A stretch of 64,000 bases of DNA. Origin: Actinomadura barringtoniae (GTDB taxonomy: Bacteria > Actinomycetota > Actinomycetes > Streptosporangiales > Streptosporangiaceae). The notes under the pieces are model-generated. The model did no database searches, had not been told where the DNA came from, and saw nothing but the letters and a program-made list of their open reading frames with translations. Below, in pieces: positions 31,331-40,040 of this stretch (its first letter is position 1; the number at the start of each line of letters is the position of its first letter). Both the position numbers and the translations under genes were made by a program. The stretch covers positions 62,001 through 126,000 of the forward strand of contig NZ_JAGEOJ010000010.1 in assembly GCF_017573505.1 (NCBI RefSeq). The letters run 5' to 3'.

Positions 31331-32905
31331 ATGCCGACCCCCATCGACCGGCGCCTGGTCCGGCACGCCCGGTCCACCGCGCCCTACCTCATCGTGTGCG
31401 TGCTGCTCGGCGTCCTGTCCGCCGGATGCGTGCTCGCCCAGGCCGCGCTGCTGGCGTCGGCCATCGCCTCCCTCGCCGTCCCGTTCTCGCTGATCGCGGT
31501 CGTGGCGGTGCGCGCGCTGCTGGTGTGGGCCCAGGAGGTCGCGGCCCAGCGTTCGGCGGCCGGAGTGAAGTCGCAGCTGCGCGGCGCCATGCTCGCCCGG
31601 ATCGCGGCACGGCGACTCAACGCGCTGCCCGACGCGCGGTCCGGGGAGCTGAACGTGCTGGTGACGCGCGGGGTGGAGGCGCTCGACCCCTACTTCGCGC
31701 GCTACCTGCCGCAGCTGGTGCTGTCGGTGATCGTCCCGGTCGCCGTGCTGGCGGCGCTGGCCGCGACCGACCTGACCGTGGCGGTGATCGTGCTGCTGAC
31801 GCTGCCGCTGATCCCGCTGTTCGGCGCGCTCATCGGCATGTACGCGGCGGCCCGCACGCGGCGGCAGTGGCGCGTGCTGGAGGTGCTCGCCGGGCACTTC
31901 GCGGACGTGGTCGCCGGGCTGCCGACGCTCAAGGCGTTCGGGCGAGCACGGGCGCAGGCGCGGCAGATCGCCGCGGTGAGCGGCGAGCATCGAGGCGCGA
32001 CGCTGGCGACGCTGCGGATCGCTTTCTGCTCCGCGCTGGTGCTGGAGTTGGCGGCGACGCTGTCGGTCGCGCTCGTCGCGGTCTCGGTGGGGCTGCGGCT
32101 GGTGTCGGGGTCGCTGACGTTCGAGACGGCGCTGTTCGTGCTGATCCTCGCGCCGGAGGCCTACCTGCCGATGCGCCAGGCGGCCGCGCGATTCCACGCC
32201 GGGCAGGAGGGGATGGCGGCGGCCGACCGGATCCTGTCGATCGTGGACGCGCCGGTGCCTGCGCGGGTCGGTGGGGGAACGCGTGGTGCTGGGGTTCTCC
32301 AGGTGGAGAACGTCGTCGTGGGGCCTGCGGGCGTCGGGCCGTTCTCGCTGGAGGTGTCCGGCTTCACGGCGCTGACCGGGCCGTCCGGGATCGGGAAGAC
32401 GAGCCTGATCGGGGCCTTGATGGGCTTCCGGGAGATCGAGGCGGGGCGCGTCCTGGTCGGGGGCGAGGAGCTCGTGGCCGGTGAGGACTGGCTGCGGCAG
32501 GTCGCGTGGGTCCCGCAGCGGCCGTGCTTTTTCGCCGGGAGCGCGGCGGACAACATCGCGATCGCCGTTCCGGGGGCGCCCGCCGCTGCCGTTCGGCGGG
32601 CGGCGGAGCTCTTCGACGTCGCGTCGTACGGGGATGTCGGCAAGCTGTCGGCAGGTCAGCGGCAGCGGGTGGCGCTCGCGCGGGCCGCGCTGCGCTGCGA
32701 CCTGCTCGGCACGCCGTTCGTCATCCTCGACGAGCCGACCGCGCACCTGGACGTGATGACCGAGGTCGAGGTGGTCGAGGTGCTCGCGGAGCTGGTGGAC
32801 GGGCGGACTGCTCTTGTGGCCACGCATCGGCGGACGCTGCTGGAGCGCGCCGACCGCGTGGTGACGCTGGAGCCCGTTCTGGAACGTCCGGCGGTGTTGG
32901 CATGA
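31331..32905 (+). CDS. cydD: Thiol/haem ABC exporter subunit CydD
   Basis: The predicted 524-residue ABC half-transporter has five or six transmembrane helices followed by an ATPase domain: Walker A GPSGIGKTSLIGAL, signature SAGQRQRVALARAAL, Walker B VILDEPTAHLD. CydDC exports cysteine/glutathione-type thiols and haem-related reductant needed to assemble cytochrome bd. The stop overlaps the cydC start (ATGA), so the two subunits are probably made in equal amounts. Confidence 0.94.
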   Translation: MPTPIDRRLVRHARSTAPYLIVCVLLGVLSAGCVLAQAALLASAIASLAVPFSLIAVVAVRALLVWAQEVAAQRSAAGVKSQLRGAMLARIAARRLNALPDARSGELNVLVTRGVEALDPYFARYLPQLVLSVIVPVAVLAALAATDLTVAVIVLLTLPLIPLFGALIGMYAAARTRRQWRVLEVLAGHFADVVAGLPTLKAFGRARAQARQIAAVSGEHRGATLATLRIAFCSALVLELAATLSVALVAVSVGLRLVSGSLTFETALFVLILAPEAYLPMRQAAARFHAGQEGMAAADRILSIVDAPVPARVGGGTRGAGVLQVENVVVGPAGVGPFSLEVSGFTALTGPSGIGKTSLIGALMGFREIEAGRVLVGGEELVAGEDWLRQVAWVPQRPCFFAGSAADNIAIAVPGAPAAAVRRAAELFDVASYGDVGKLSAGQRQRVALARAALRCDLLGTPFVILDEPTAHLDVMTEVEVVEVLAELVDGRTALVATHRRTLLERADRVVTLEPVLERPAVLA

Positions 32906-34518
32906 GCCTGCGGTGGGGCTTGCGGCTGGGGGGCGCGGCGGTTGCTGGGGCGGCGGCGCTGGCGTGCGGGGTCGGGCTGATGGCGACGTCCGCCTGGCTG
33001 ATCTCGCGGGCGTCGCAGCATCCGCCCGTCCTGTATCTGATGGTCGCGATCGTGTCGGTGCGGGCGTTCGGGCTCGGGCGCGGGGTGCTGCGCTATGCGG
33101 AACGGATCGTTGGGCACGACGCGGCGTTGCGGCTGCTGGAGCGGAGCCGGGTACGGATCTTCGAACGGCTGACGGTGGTCTCGCCTGCGGTGCGGCCCGG
33201 GGCGCTCGGCGCGGTCGTCGACAACGTGGAGGGCGTCGCCGACCGGTGGTTGCGGGGCGTGCTGCCGATGGTCGCGGCGGGCACGGCCGGGATCGTCGCG
33301 GTGATTCTGGAGTGGTGGCTGCTGCCTGCGGCGGGGGGCGTCCTGGCGGCTGCGCTCGTCGTCGGGGGCGTCGCGGCGCCGCTGGTGGCCTGGTGGGGTG
33401 CGCTGCGTTCGGAACGGCGGGGCGCGGCGGCGCGTGCGGAACTGTCGGCACGGACCGGCGAACTGGTCGACGGACTGCCCGAACTGGTCGCGTACGGCGC
33501 GCTGCCGGGACGGCTGGAGGAACTGCGGCGGGTGGACGCGCGGGTCGTGGCGGCCGGGTCGCGTTCGGCGTGGACGGCGGGGCTCGGGAACGGGCTGACC
33601 GTTCTGGCCGGTGGGTGTGCTGTCGTCGGGGCGCTGGCCTTCGGAGTTCCGGCCGTACGGGACGGGCGGCTGGACTGGGTGCTGCTGGCGGTGATCGTGC
33701 TGACCCCGCTGGCCGCGTTCGAGGCGCTGGGGGCCATGTCGGAGGCGGCGCAGGGGTTGCTGCGGGCGCGCGAGGACTCGGCGCGGGTGCGGGGCGTTCT
33801 GGAGGCTGAGGCGCCCGCGCACGAGCCTGCCGAGGCGGCAGGACTGCCGGAGGGGCGGCGGCTGAGCGTTCGCGGGCTGCGGGCGCGCTGGCCGGGGGCC
33901 GAGGAAGCGGACGGGGACGCGCTGGTCGCGCCGGACCTGGAGCTGCCGTCGGGATGGCGAGTGGCGGTCATGGGCCGGAGCGGGGCGGGCAAGTCCACGC
34001 TGGCGGCCGTGCTCGTTCGCTTCCTGGACTACCGGGGGTCGGTCACGCTGGGCGGCGTGGAACTGCGGGACCTGGCGGCCGACGAGGTGCGTTCGGTGAT
34101 CGCGCTGTGCGGGCAGGACGCCTACCTCTTCGACACGAGCGTGCTGGAGAACGTACGGCTGGCTCGTCCCGGCGCGCCGGACGGCGACGTGGCTGCGGCG
34201 CTGCGGCGGGCGGGCCTTGGGAGGTGGCTCGCCGAACTGCCGGACGGGTTGGAGACGCGGGTCGGTGAGCACGGCGCCCGGGTCTCCGGGGGAGAACGGC
34301 AGCGGATCGCGCTGGCGCGGGCGCTGCTGGCGGACGCCCCGATCCTGATCCTGGACGAGCCGGACGCCCACCTGGACGACGCGACCGCGACGGCCGTGCT
34401 GACCGACCTGTTCGCGGCGGCGCACGGCCGGACGGTCGTCCTCATCAGCCACCGCGCGGCCATCCCGGGCGCGGACCCGGTACTGCGGCACGTGGACGAG
34501 GTCGTGACGTTTGCATGA
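32902..34518 (+). CDS. cydC: Thiol/haem ABC exporter subunit CydC
   Basis: A 538-residue ABC half-transporter that partners CydD. The membrane domain opens LMATSAWLISRASQHPPVLYLMVAIVSVRAFGLGRG, typical of CydC. The ATPase domain has Walker A GRSGAGKST, signature VSGGERQRIALARALL and Walker B ILILDEPDAHLD. Last gene of the cyd operon. Its stop codon is the first of a run of 15-bp tandem copies, followed by a strong hairpin terminator. Confidence 0.94.
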   Translation: MSLRWGLRLGGAAVAGAAALACGVGLMATSAWLISRASQHPPVLYLMVAIVSVRAFGLGRGVLRYAERIVGHDAALRLLERSRVRIFERLTVVSPAVRPGALGAVVDNVEGVADRWLRGVLPMVAAGTAGIVAVILEWWLLPAAGGVLAAALVVGGVAAPLVAWWGALRSERRGAAARAELSARTGELVDGLPELVAYGALPGRLEELRRVDARVVAAGSRSAWTAGLGNGLTVLAGGCAVVGALAFGVPAVRDGRLDWVLLAVIVLTPLAAFEALGAMSEAAQGLLRAREDSARVRGVLEAEAPAHEPAEAAGLPEGRRLSVRGLRARWPGAEEADGDALVAPDLELPSGWRVAVMGRSGAGKSTLAAVLVRFLDYRGSVTLGGVELRDLAADEVRSVIALCGQDAYLFDTSVLENVRLARPGAPDGDVAAALRRAGLGRWLAELPDGLETRVGEHGARVSGGERQRIALARALLADAPILILDEPDAHLDDATATAVLTDLFAAAHGRTVVLISHRAAIPGADPVLRHVDEVVTFA

Positions 34519-34624
34519 GGTGACGCTGCATGAGGTGACGTTGCATGAGGTGACGTTGCATGAGGTGACGCTGCATGAGATGACGCTGCATGAGGTGACG
34601 CTGCATGAGATGACGCTGCATGGG
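34504..34624 (+). repeat. 15-bp tandem array over the cydC stop codon
   Basis: Eight units of GTGACGCTGCATGAG or one- to two-base variants. The first (16 bp) carries the real TGA stop of cydC, and the later ones repeat ATGA outside the gene. Position 34510 is the extra base that distinguishes the first unit. Confidence 0.95.
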
Positions 34625-34625
34625 A

Positions 34626-34668
34626 AAGCCCGCCGCACGGGTAGGGACGGACCGCGTGCGGCGGGCTT
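34626..34668 (+). terminator. Hairpin terminator after the cyd operon
   Basis: A perfect 14-bp stem (AAGCCCGCCGCACG and its complement at 34655-34668) with a 15-nt loop lies directly after the cydC stop-codon array. It also faces the end of the convergent CHRD gene and could serve both directions. Confidence 0.85.
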
Positions 34669-34702
34669 GGTCGTGGGCGCCTAGGCGGCTGTTCTTCCTC
34701 GG

Positions 34703-36139
34703 CTAGCCGAGGAAGACGTAGTCGGCCTGGTAGGGGACCTTGGCGATCGGCTTGGTGTTCGGGTCGCAGGCGCCGGTCGGGGCCACGCCGCCGATGGTGT
34801 TGAGGCGCAGGACCTGGGTGGCGCCGGCGAGCAGGCCGCTCTTGGCGCCGACCTGCGTCGCGTCCAGGACCAGCTCGGGGATGTTGCCGTCGCCGTTCGG
34901 CGTCTTGGTGACGGCCTTGCCGGTGACCGCGCTGCCGTCACGGGCGACCCACTGCGGCGGGCCCTGCGGGCCGGGGTTGACGAACGAGTGCTTGATGCCG
35001 TCCACCAGCGTTGCCTTCACGCCCTCCTGGGTGAACGCGAACGAGCCGTCGGCCTGCTTGGTGCAGCGGTAGATCTGCTCGCCCTGGATGACCGGCTTGG
35101 TGAACGTACGGGACTGCGTTCCGCTGAACGGCGCGAACTGGCCGCGGACCGCGCCGCCCGGGAACTCGGCGGTGTGCAGGTTGGCGTAGAAGCCGTCGGG
35201 CGAACGCATGACCTTCCGGGCGATGTCCCCGCGTACCGGCGTCATCCCGGCGAGCCCGGTCACCCCTGCGGGCAGGCCGCTCGGCGCCTCGAACAGGTCG
35301 GCGGCGACCGGCCCGTTCATGCCCTTGGCGCCCTGGTGGATGTGGCCGACCGTCGGCTGCCCGATGGACGCCCAGGTGAAGCCCCACGAGATCATGCCGT
35401 CGTGGCTGCGGGCGAACGCGGTGCCGCGGCCGTCCGGGTCGCCGGTCTTCTTGCCCTCGGGGTTGGGGATCTCCTGCGCGCCGTCGATCGCGGCCTGAAG
35501 GCGCGCCGGCGAGCTCCCGATCAGTACCCCGTTGAGGTCGGCGGGCTTGGACAGCTTGTGGAACTGCCCGCGGACCGCGCCGCCGGGGAACTCGCCGGTG
35601 TGGATGTTGGCGTAGAAGCCGGTCGGGTTGTTCTTCAGCTCGTCGAGGGTGGCCTTGTCGGTCACCCGCACCACGCCCGCCACGCCCCGCGCGGTGTCGG
35701 GAAGGGTGCCCGCGAAGAACGGAACCTTCACGGCGCCGTTGGAGCCCTTGACGCCAAGGTGGACGTGGCCCGCCGTCGGGGCCGCGATGTCGTTCCAGCG
35801 CAGCGCGTACCAGAGCTTGTCGCCCTGGATCCGGATCAGCGCGGTCGCGCTGCCGTCACGGTCGCCCACGGCCTTGCCGTCGTTCGAGGGGACCTCGTTG
35901 CGGCCCTGAAGGCTGGCCGCCAAGTAGGTGATGTCGCTGTTGGAGGCCTCGGCCAGGCTGTCGACCGGAAGCTCGGCCCCGTTGACCGGTACGGCGCCGG
36001 TATGAGTGTGCGTGCCTGTGGCCTTGCTGGAACCGTTCGTCAGATTGCCGGTGACGCCAGTGGCGGCGGCCACCCCCGCCCCCGAGGCGACGATCGCGGC
36101 GGCGGCGATGGTGGGAAGGAGAACCTTGCGAATGGACAT
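34703..36139 (-). CDS. Secreted protein with two CHRD domains and a DUF3455 domain
   Basis: A 478-residue exported protein. The signal peptide (residues 1-26, RKVLLPTIAAAAIVASGAGVAAA) is followed by two CHRD domains (about 65-195 and 205-325). Each has the HVHxGxKGxNG and FYANxHTxEFPGGAVRGQF motifs. The C-terminal 130 residues match DUF3455 (GEQIYRC, ARDGSAV, TIGGVAPTGACD, VPYQADYVF). CHRD domains are thought to bind metal or matrix components; the role is unknown. The gene has a SigL-type promoter matching that of the adjacent sigma gene, so it is a likely target of that sigma factor. Confidence 0.88.
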   Translation of the reverse strand: MSIRKVLLPTIAAAAIVASGAGVAAATGVTGNLTNGSSKATGTHTHTGAVPVNGAELPVDSLAEASNSDITYLAASLQGRNEVPSNDGKAVGDRDGSATALIRIQGDKLWYALRWNDIAAPTAGHVHLGVKGSNGAVKVPFFAGTLPDTARGVAGVVRVTDKATLDELKNNPTGFYANIHTGEFPGGAVRGQFHKLSKPADLNGVLIGSSPARLQAAIDGAQEIPNPEGKKTGDPDGRGTAFARSHDGMISWGFTWASIGQPTVGHIHQGAKGMNGPVAADLFEAPSGLPAGVTGLAGMTPVRGDIARKVMRSPDGFYANLHTAEFPGGAVRGQFAPFSGTQSRTFTKPVIQGEQIYRCTKQADGSFAFTQEGVKATLVDGIKHSFVNPGPQGPPQWVARDGSAVTGKAVTKTPNGDGNIPELVLDATQVGAKSGLLAGATQVLRLNTIGGVAPTGACDPNTKPIAKVPYQADYVFLG

Positions 36140-36184
36140 TCTTACCCCTGGTCTCTTAGGGCGGTTTGCTGTCTTCACCCTTTC

Positions 36185-36212
36185 GCACGAGGAGCTTCCG
36201 GCCGCGGGTTCA
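36185..36212 (-). promoter_or_regulatory. Predicted SigL-type promoter of the CHRD gene
   Basis: On the minus strand TGAACC is followed after exactly 17 nt by CGTGC, about 46 bp upstream of the ATG. The flanks (TTGAACCCGCGGCCGGA) match those of the promoter before the sigma gene almost base for base. The consensus fits known ECF SigL promoters (TGAACC then CGT). Confidence 0.75.
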
Positions 36213-36299
36213 ATAGGTTTCAGAATTTTCTTCTTATCTGATTGATGGGAGATGCTTATCAACCGATTGAAAGTATGCGCGCATGAGTCCATGCACGCG

Positions 36300-36331
36300 A
36301 AAAGGGCCGCCCCGGGACGGGCGGCCCTTTT
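36300..36331 (-). terminator. Rho-independent terminator of the sigma/anti-sigma operon
   Basis: A perfect 13-bp stem, AAAAGGGCCGCCC with its complement, and a 6-nt loop. Read on the minus strand it ends in TTTTC. It lies about 40 bp beyond the anti-sigma stop codon and upstream of the CHRD promoter. Confidence 0.9.
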
Positions 36332-36372
36332 CATCGGTCTCGAGTCTTGTCGGTCGTGCCCGATCAGTTGTG

Positions 36373-37266
36373 TCAGAGGGGAATGGACAGCAGTTGGCCG
36401 CCGTCGGTTCCGCCGTTGTCGATCCGCACCTCGAAGCGAGCGAGGTCCTGGCGTGGGATCGCCGTACCGCCGTGCACGATCAGTGGGTTGGGCTGGCCGG
36501 GAACGCCGTAGCCCTTGTTCGGGACCGCCCACGTCGTCACGGTGTCGCGGACGCCCGTCTTGGACACCGCTTCGAGCTTGCACTTCAACGGGCCGTGAAC
36601 GCCGCGCAACTCCAGTCCGACGTGCGTGCCCCAGCCCTTGCTCTCCAGGCCCACCAGACCGGACGCGCCGGTCTTGGCGTCGCTGCCGTTGTGTCGTTCG
36701 CCCCAGATGACCAGGGCCTGTGCCGGCGTGTGGTTGTGGTCGCCGCCGGTTCCGCCGTCGCCGCCGCCGATCGCCGAGCCCACGGTGAGCCCGGTGGCCA
36801 GCAGTGCGGCCGCGGCGACGGAACCGATCAGGTAGGTGCCCCTGCGGTGCCGCCGCTCGGCCCGCCTGCGCCGCTCAAGGAGGTCGATCACCCCGGGCGG
36901 CGGCGCGCTCGCGGAGCCCGCGTCCGTGCGAGGCGGCGGAACGGCGCCCGGCGGACCCGCGTCGGGCGCCGGGACGGCTCCGGTCGTCGGGGCCGTTCCG
37001 GAGAACTGGACCGTGGCCGGCGGTGGAACGGCGCCGGACGCGGGATGGGCGCCCGGCGCCGGTGGGCCATTGCCGTCCAGCCCCATGATTTCATCGGCGA
37101 TGGAACCGACACCCGACAGCGCGTTGGCCAGTCCGGCCATTCCGCCGAGTTCCGCGCGGCACGCCGGGCAATTCTGGAGGTGCGCCTCGAATGCGCGCTT
37201 GTCGTCCTCTTCCAGAAGTCCGAGCGCGTAAGCGCCGACGTCGGTGTGCTCGATCTGGGAGCTCAT
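36373..37266 (-). CDS. RslA-like zinc anti-sigma factor
   Basis: A 297-residue membrane anti-sigma factor. The N-terminal ZAS domain holds the FEAHLQNCPACRAEL zinc motif (H-x3-C-x2-C, residues about 28-35). A long Pro/Gly/Ala linker follows, then one transmembrane helix (about residues 143-165) and an extracytoplasmic domain ending like M. tuberculosis RslA (TWAVPN to FEVRIDN to LLSIPL). It should sequester the sigma factor encoded just upstream (ATGA overlap) and release it on redox or envelope stress. Confidence 0.88.
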   Translation of the reverse strand: MSSQIEHTDVGAYALGLLEEDDKRAFEAHLQNCPACRAELGGMAGLANALSGVGSIADEIMGLDGNGPPAPGAHPASGAVPPPATVQFSGTAPTTGAVPAPDAGPPGAVPPPRTDAGSASAPPPGVIDLLERRRRAERRHRRGTYLIGSVAAAALLATGLTVGSAIGGGDGGTGGDHNHTPAQALVIWGERHNGSDAKTGASGLVGLESKGWGTHVGLELRGVHGPLKCKLEAVSKTGVRDTVTTWAVPNKGYGVPGQPNPLIVHGGTAIPRQDLARFEVRIDNGGTDGGQLLSIPL

Positions 37267-37847
37267 GCCGTCACACCCCTTTCTTCAAGTGCGACGCGCA
37301 AAGCTCGCAGTGCGTAATAAACCCTGGATTTGACCGTGCCCACCGGAATGCCGAGCACCTCGGCGGCCTGGTTGACCGTACGGTCGCGCAGCACCGTCTC
37401 GGTGAGGATCTCCCGATGGGCCGGTGACAGGGCGGTGAGCGCCTCGGTCACGACCACTTTGCGTAGGAGCCCTTCCATCTCGTCGGCCATGGGCAGGTTC
37501 TCCAGGGGACCGTCGCCCACCTCGGGCGGCCGTACGTCCCGAGACCGCCGGTTGTCGATCACGATGCGTCTCGCGACCGTGGCCAACCATGGCATCAATG
37601 ACGCCCCGTCGACGTCCAGCCGGTCGGCGCTGCGCCATGCCCGGATCATGGTCTCCTGAACGACGTCCTCGGCCCACTGCCGGTCTCCGCCGGTCAGGCG
37701 CAGCGTGAACGTCAACAGGGGCCGATGATACTGGCGGTACAACTCGGCGACCAGCAGTTCGTCCTCGGCGTCCGTTACCGGTCTAGGGCGGCGGAAGAGG
37801 TTCCGCAGCCCCCCGGTGGGACGGCCGACTGTTCCGGGCGTTGCCAT
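37263..37847 (-). CDS. ECF sigma factor, SigL-like
   Basis: A 194-residue group 4 sigma factor. Region 2 spans about residues 30-100 (YRQYHRPLLTFTLRLTGGDRQWAEDVVQETMIRAWR) and region 4 spans about 130-190 (LSPAHREILTETVLRDRTVNQAAEVLGIPVGTVKSRVYYALRALR). It is translationally coupled to its anti-sigma factor. The upstream promoter has the same -35/-10 pair and spacing as the CHRD gene promoter, so the factor is probably autoregulated. I call it SigL-like on pair structure and promoter type; SigK-type is the alternative. Confidence 0.9.
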   Translation of the reverse strand: MATPGTVGRPTGGLRNLFRRPRPVTDAEDELLVAELYRQYHRPLLTFTLRLTGGDRQWAEDVVQETMIRAWRSADRLDVDGASLMPWLATVARRIVIDNRRSRDVRPPEVGDGPLENLPMADEMEGLLRKVVVTEALTALSPAHREILTETVLRDRTVNQAAEVLGIPVGTVKSRVYYALRALRVALEERGVTA

Positions 37848-37902
37848 GGCCGGGCGTCTCCGTCGGGTAGGGGGTCCCTGGAAAACGGGCGGTCAGGAGG
37901 CA

Positions 37903-37930
37903 GTACGGGACGGATCCGGCCACGGGTTCA
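37903..37930 (-). promoter_or_regulatory. Predicted autoregulatory SigL-type promoter
   Basis: On the minus strand TGAACC, 17 nt, CGTAC, about 56 bp upstream of the sigma gene start. The spacing is identical to the CHRD promoter and the flanking TTGAACCCGTGGCCGGA is nearly identical. Confidence 0.78.
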
Positions 37931-37959
37931 ACCGATTTGAAGTTCTTTTATGGTTGGCT

Positions 37960-38730
37960 TCAGGAAGACCGCTTGATTCCCTTCGCCGCGTGGGCGACCT
38001 TGGCGGCCTGCGCCTTGCTCACGGCCGCGCCCTTGGCAGCACCTTTGGCGGCACCCTTGGACGCGCCCTTGACCGCGTCCTTGGACGCGGCCTTCGCGCT
38101 CTTGGACGCCGCCTTGGCACTCTGGGCCGCCGACCTGCTCCGGCTCTTGGCCGCCGCCTTCGCCGCCGTCCTGGCCGAGCGCGCCGCCTTACGCCCGCCC
38201 TCGCGCCGCGCCTCCTTGATCTGGTGCTTGGCCTCGCGGCGGGCGTTCTTGAGCTCGGCCGCGGTCTCCCGCCGGAGCACCCGCGTCTCGAGCGCCGCCT
38301 CGTGCGCCTTCCGGCGCAGCGCGCCGCTGTTGCGCCGCGGCTCGGTGGCGACCATGAGCAGGGCGCCGAAGAGACTGGCGTTCTTGAGGAGATGCGAGCG
38401 CTCGCTCTCGCGCCGTTCCGGGTCGTCCTCGGTCCAGTAGCGGTGCTCGGTCGCCAGGCTCGGGACGAGCTGCGCGGCCAGCAGGAACGTCGTCATGCGC
38501 CGGAACTTGCCGGTCAGCAGCAGGACGCCGGTCCCCAGGCCGATCGCGCCCTCGATCCGTACGAGCGTGACGGGGTCCTTGGTCGGCAGCCAGTCCAGCC
38601 GGTCGGCGATGGGCTTGACCGTGGGTGCGACCTGCTCGGCTCGGGGGCGGGGGTCGCGGAGGGTTTCGAGGCCGGTGATGATGTACGGGGCCGCCACGAA
38701 CGGGCGGGCCAGTGTCGTGATGGGTCGCAT
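37960..38730 (-). CDS. DoxX-family membrane protein with histone H1-like basic tail
   Basis: A 256-residue protein. Residues 1-125 form a DoxX-type four-helix membrane domain (FVAAPYIITGLETL, IEGAIGLGTGVLLLTGKFRR, FGALLMVATEPRR). The remaining 130 residues are a Lys/Ala/Ser/Arg-rich tail with repeated KAASKSAKAASKDAVKGASK-type units, resembling histone H1-like tails. DoxX proteins are linked to oxidative stress and thiol metabolism, but the basic tail is not part of the family. The gene ends 29 bp before the SigL-type promoter. Confidence 0.85.
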   Translation of the reverse strand: MRPITTLARPFVAAPYIITGLETLRDPRPRAEQVAPTVKPIADRLDWLPTKDPVTLVRIEGAIGLGTGVLLLTGKFRRMTTFLLAAQLVPSLATEHRYWTEDDPERRESERSHLLKNASLFGALLMVATEPRRNSGALRRKAHEAALETRVLRRETAAELKNARREAKHQIKEARREGGRKAARSARTAAKAAAKSRSRSAAQSAKAASKSAKAASKDAVKGASKGAAKGAAKGAAVSKAQAAKVAHAAKGIKRSS

Positions 38731-38822
38731 GGGCCCTACATGCCCGGCGTTTCCGGCCCTATGCGGCCGGTCCCGGCCGTTCCGCCCGACGTTCCGTCCG
38801 ACCCAAGGGGCAGGATGGGGGG

Positions 38823-39626
38823 ATGTGCGGTCGCTATGCAACGACCCGGGCCCGCCAGGAGCTCCTTGACGAGTTCCAGGTGCAGGTCGACGCGGTCGAG
38901 AAGAATCTTCAGCCCGACTACAACGTCGCGCCCACCAAGCAGGTCCCGGTCGTTCTGGACCGCGCGCCCAAGGACGCGCCCGAGGACGCCCAGGCCGAGC
39001 GGACGCTGCGCACGGTCCGCTGGGGGCTGGTGCCGGTCTGGGCCAAGGACCTCTCCATCGGCAGCCGGATGATCAACGCCCGGTTCGAGACCGTTCACGA
39101 GAAGCCGGCCTACCGCCGCGCGTTCGCCAAGCGCCGCTGCCTGCTGCCCGCCGACGGCTACTACGAGTGGTACGTCCTGGAGTCCTCCAGGGAGCCCGAG
39201 GAGGACGACCCGGCCGCGGGGGAGAAGAAGGCCAAGAAGAAGAAGCCGCAGAAGCAGCCCTTCTTCATTCACCCCAAGGACGACGCCATCATGGCCATGG
39301 CCGGGCTCTACGAGCTGTGGAAGTCGCCCGAGGACGAGTGGATCTGGACCTGCACGGTGATCACCACCGACGCGCCCGACGACCTGGGCCGCATCCACGA
39401 CCGGATGCCCATGATCGTCAAACGGGACAGCTGGGACGCCTGGCTCGACCCCACCCTGACCGAAACCGAGACCGTACGGGGCCTGCTGACCCCCGCCATG
39501 GCCGGGACCATGGAGGCCTACCCGGTGTCCAAAGCGGTCAACAACGTGAAAAACAACGGGCCAGAACTCATGGAACCCGCCACAAACGGGGATAGTCCTA
39601 GCAACTCTTCCGACAGCCTGTTCTGA
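38823..39626 (+). CDS. SOS-response-associated peptidase (SRAP/YedK/HMCES-like)
   Basis: A 267-residue abasic-site processing protein. The invariant MCGRYA start gives the catalytic Cys2 that crosslinks to abasic sites in single-stranded DNA. The NVAPTKQVPV, WGLVPVWAKD, MINARFETV, RCLLPADGYYEW and HDRMPMIV blocks are all present. A charged EEDDPAAGEKKAKKKKPQKQ insert (residues about 125-145) replaces a short loop of other family members. The gene is monocistronic and diverges from doxX. Confidence 0.94.
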   Translation: MCGRYATTRARQELLDEFQVQVDAVEKNLQPDYNVAPTKQVPVVLDRAPKDAPEDAQAERTLRTVRWGLVPVWAKDLSIGSRMINARFETVHEKPAYRRAFAKRRCLLPADGYYEWYVLESSREPEEDDPAAGEKKAKKKKPQKQPFFIHPKDDAIMAMAGLYELWKSPEDEWIWTCTVITTDAPDDLGRIHDRMPMIVKRDSWDAWLDPTLTETETVRGLLTPAMAGTMEAYPVSKAVNNVKNNGPELMEPATNGDSPSNSSDSLF

Positions 39627-39695
39627 CTGCTCCCACGGACGCGCGCCGCCCGAGGGCGGCCGAGAACCCCTTGCCCCCGAAGGGAGTTCGCGCAC

Positions 39696-40031
39696 GTGGA
39701 CGTCGTCATCGCCCAAGGCCGCCTGGAGGTCATGCTGACCGACCTCGACCGTTCGATCGCGATCCTGCGGGGCGAGCACCCCGAGCGTGAGCTCTCGGCC
39801 GCCGACGCCGGCTCGGGCCTCTGCGACAGCGACCGCGTGGAGGCGGCGCTGGAGTCCCTGGAAGGCCACCGCAGCATCGTCAGAGCCGCCCTCGCCCGCA
39901 TCGACGCCGGTACCTACGGCCAGTGCCTGGGCTGCGGCCACGACGTCCCAGAAGGCCGCCTGGAGGTCCGCCCCGACGCCGCCCGCTGCCTCGGCTGCCA
40001 GACCAAGCACGACCGGGCTGTGCGGCATTAG
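39696..40031 (+). CDS. DksA/TraR-type zinc-finger protein
   Basis: A 111-residue protein with an N-terminal coiled-coil and a C-terminal four-Cys zinc finger (CLGCGHDVPEGRLEVRPDAARCLGC). Members bind RNA polymerase through the secondary channel, or are small regulators. The GTG start at 39696 lies 9 nt after CGAAGGGAG. It is convergent with the methyltransferase gene across the dispersed element at 40041. Confidence 0.88.
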   Translation: MDVVIAQGRLEVMLTDLDRSIAILRGEHPERELSAADAGSGLCDSDRVEAALESLEGHRSIVRAALARIDAGTYGQCLGCGHDVPEGRLEVRPDAARCLGCQTKHDRAVRH

Positions 40032-40040
40032 CCTCCACCG

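Noticed and set aside
34504..34624. CRISPR or iteron-type origin
   Set aside because: Units are adjacent 15-mers beginning in the cydC stop region, with no spacers, no AT-rich unwinding element and no rep gene.
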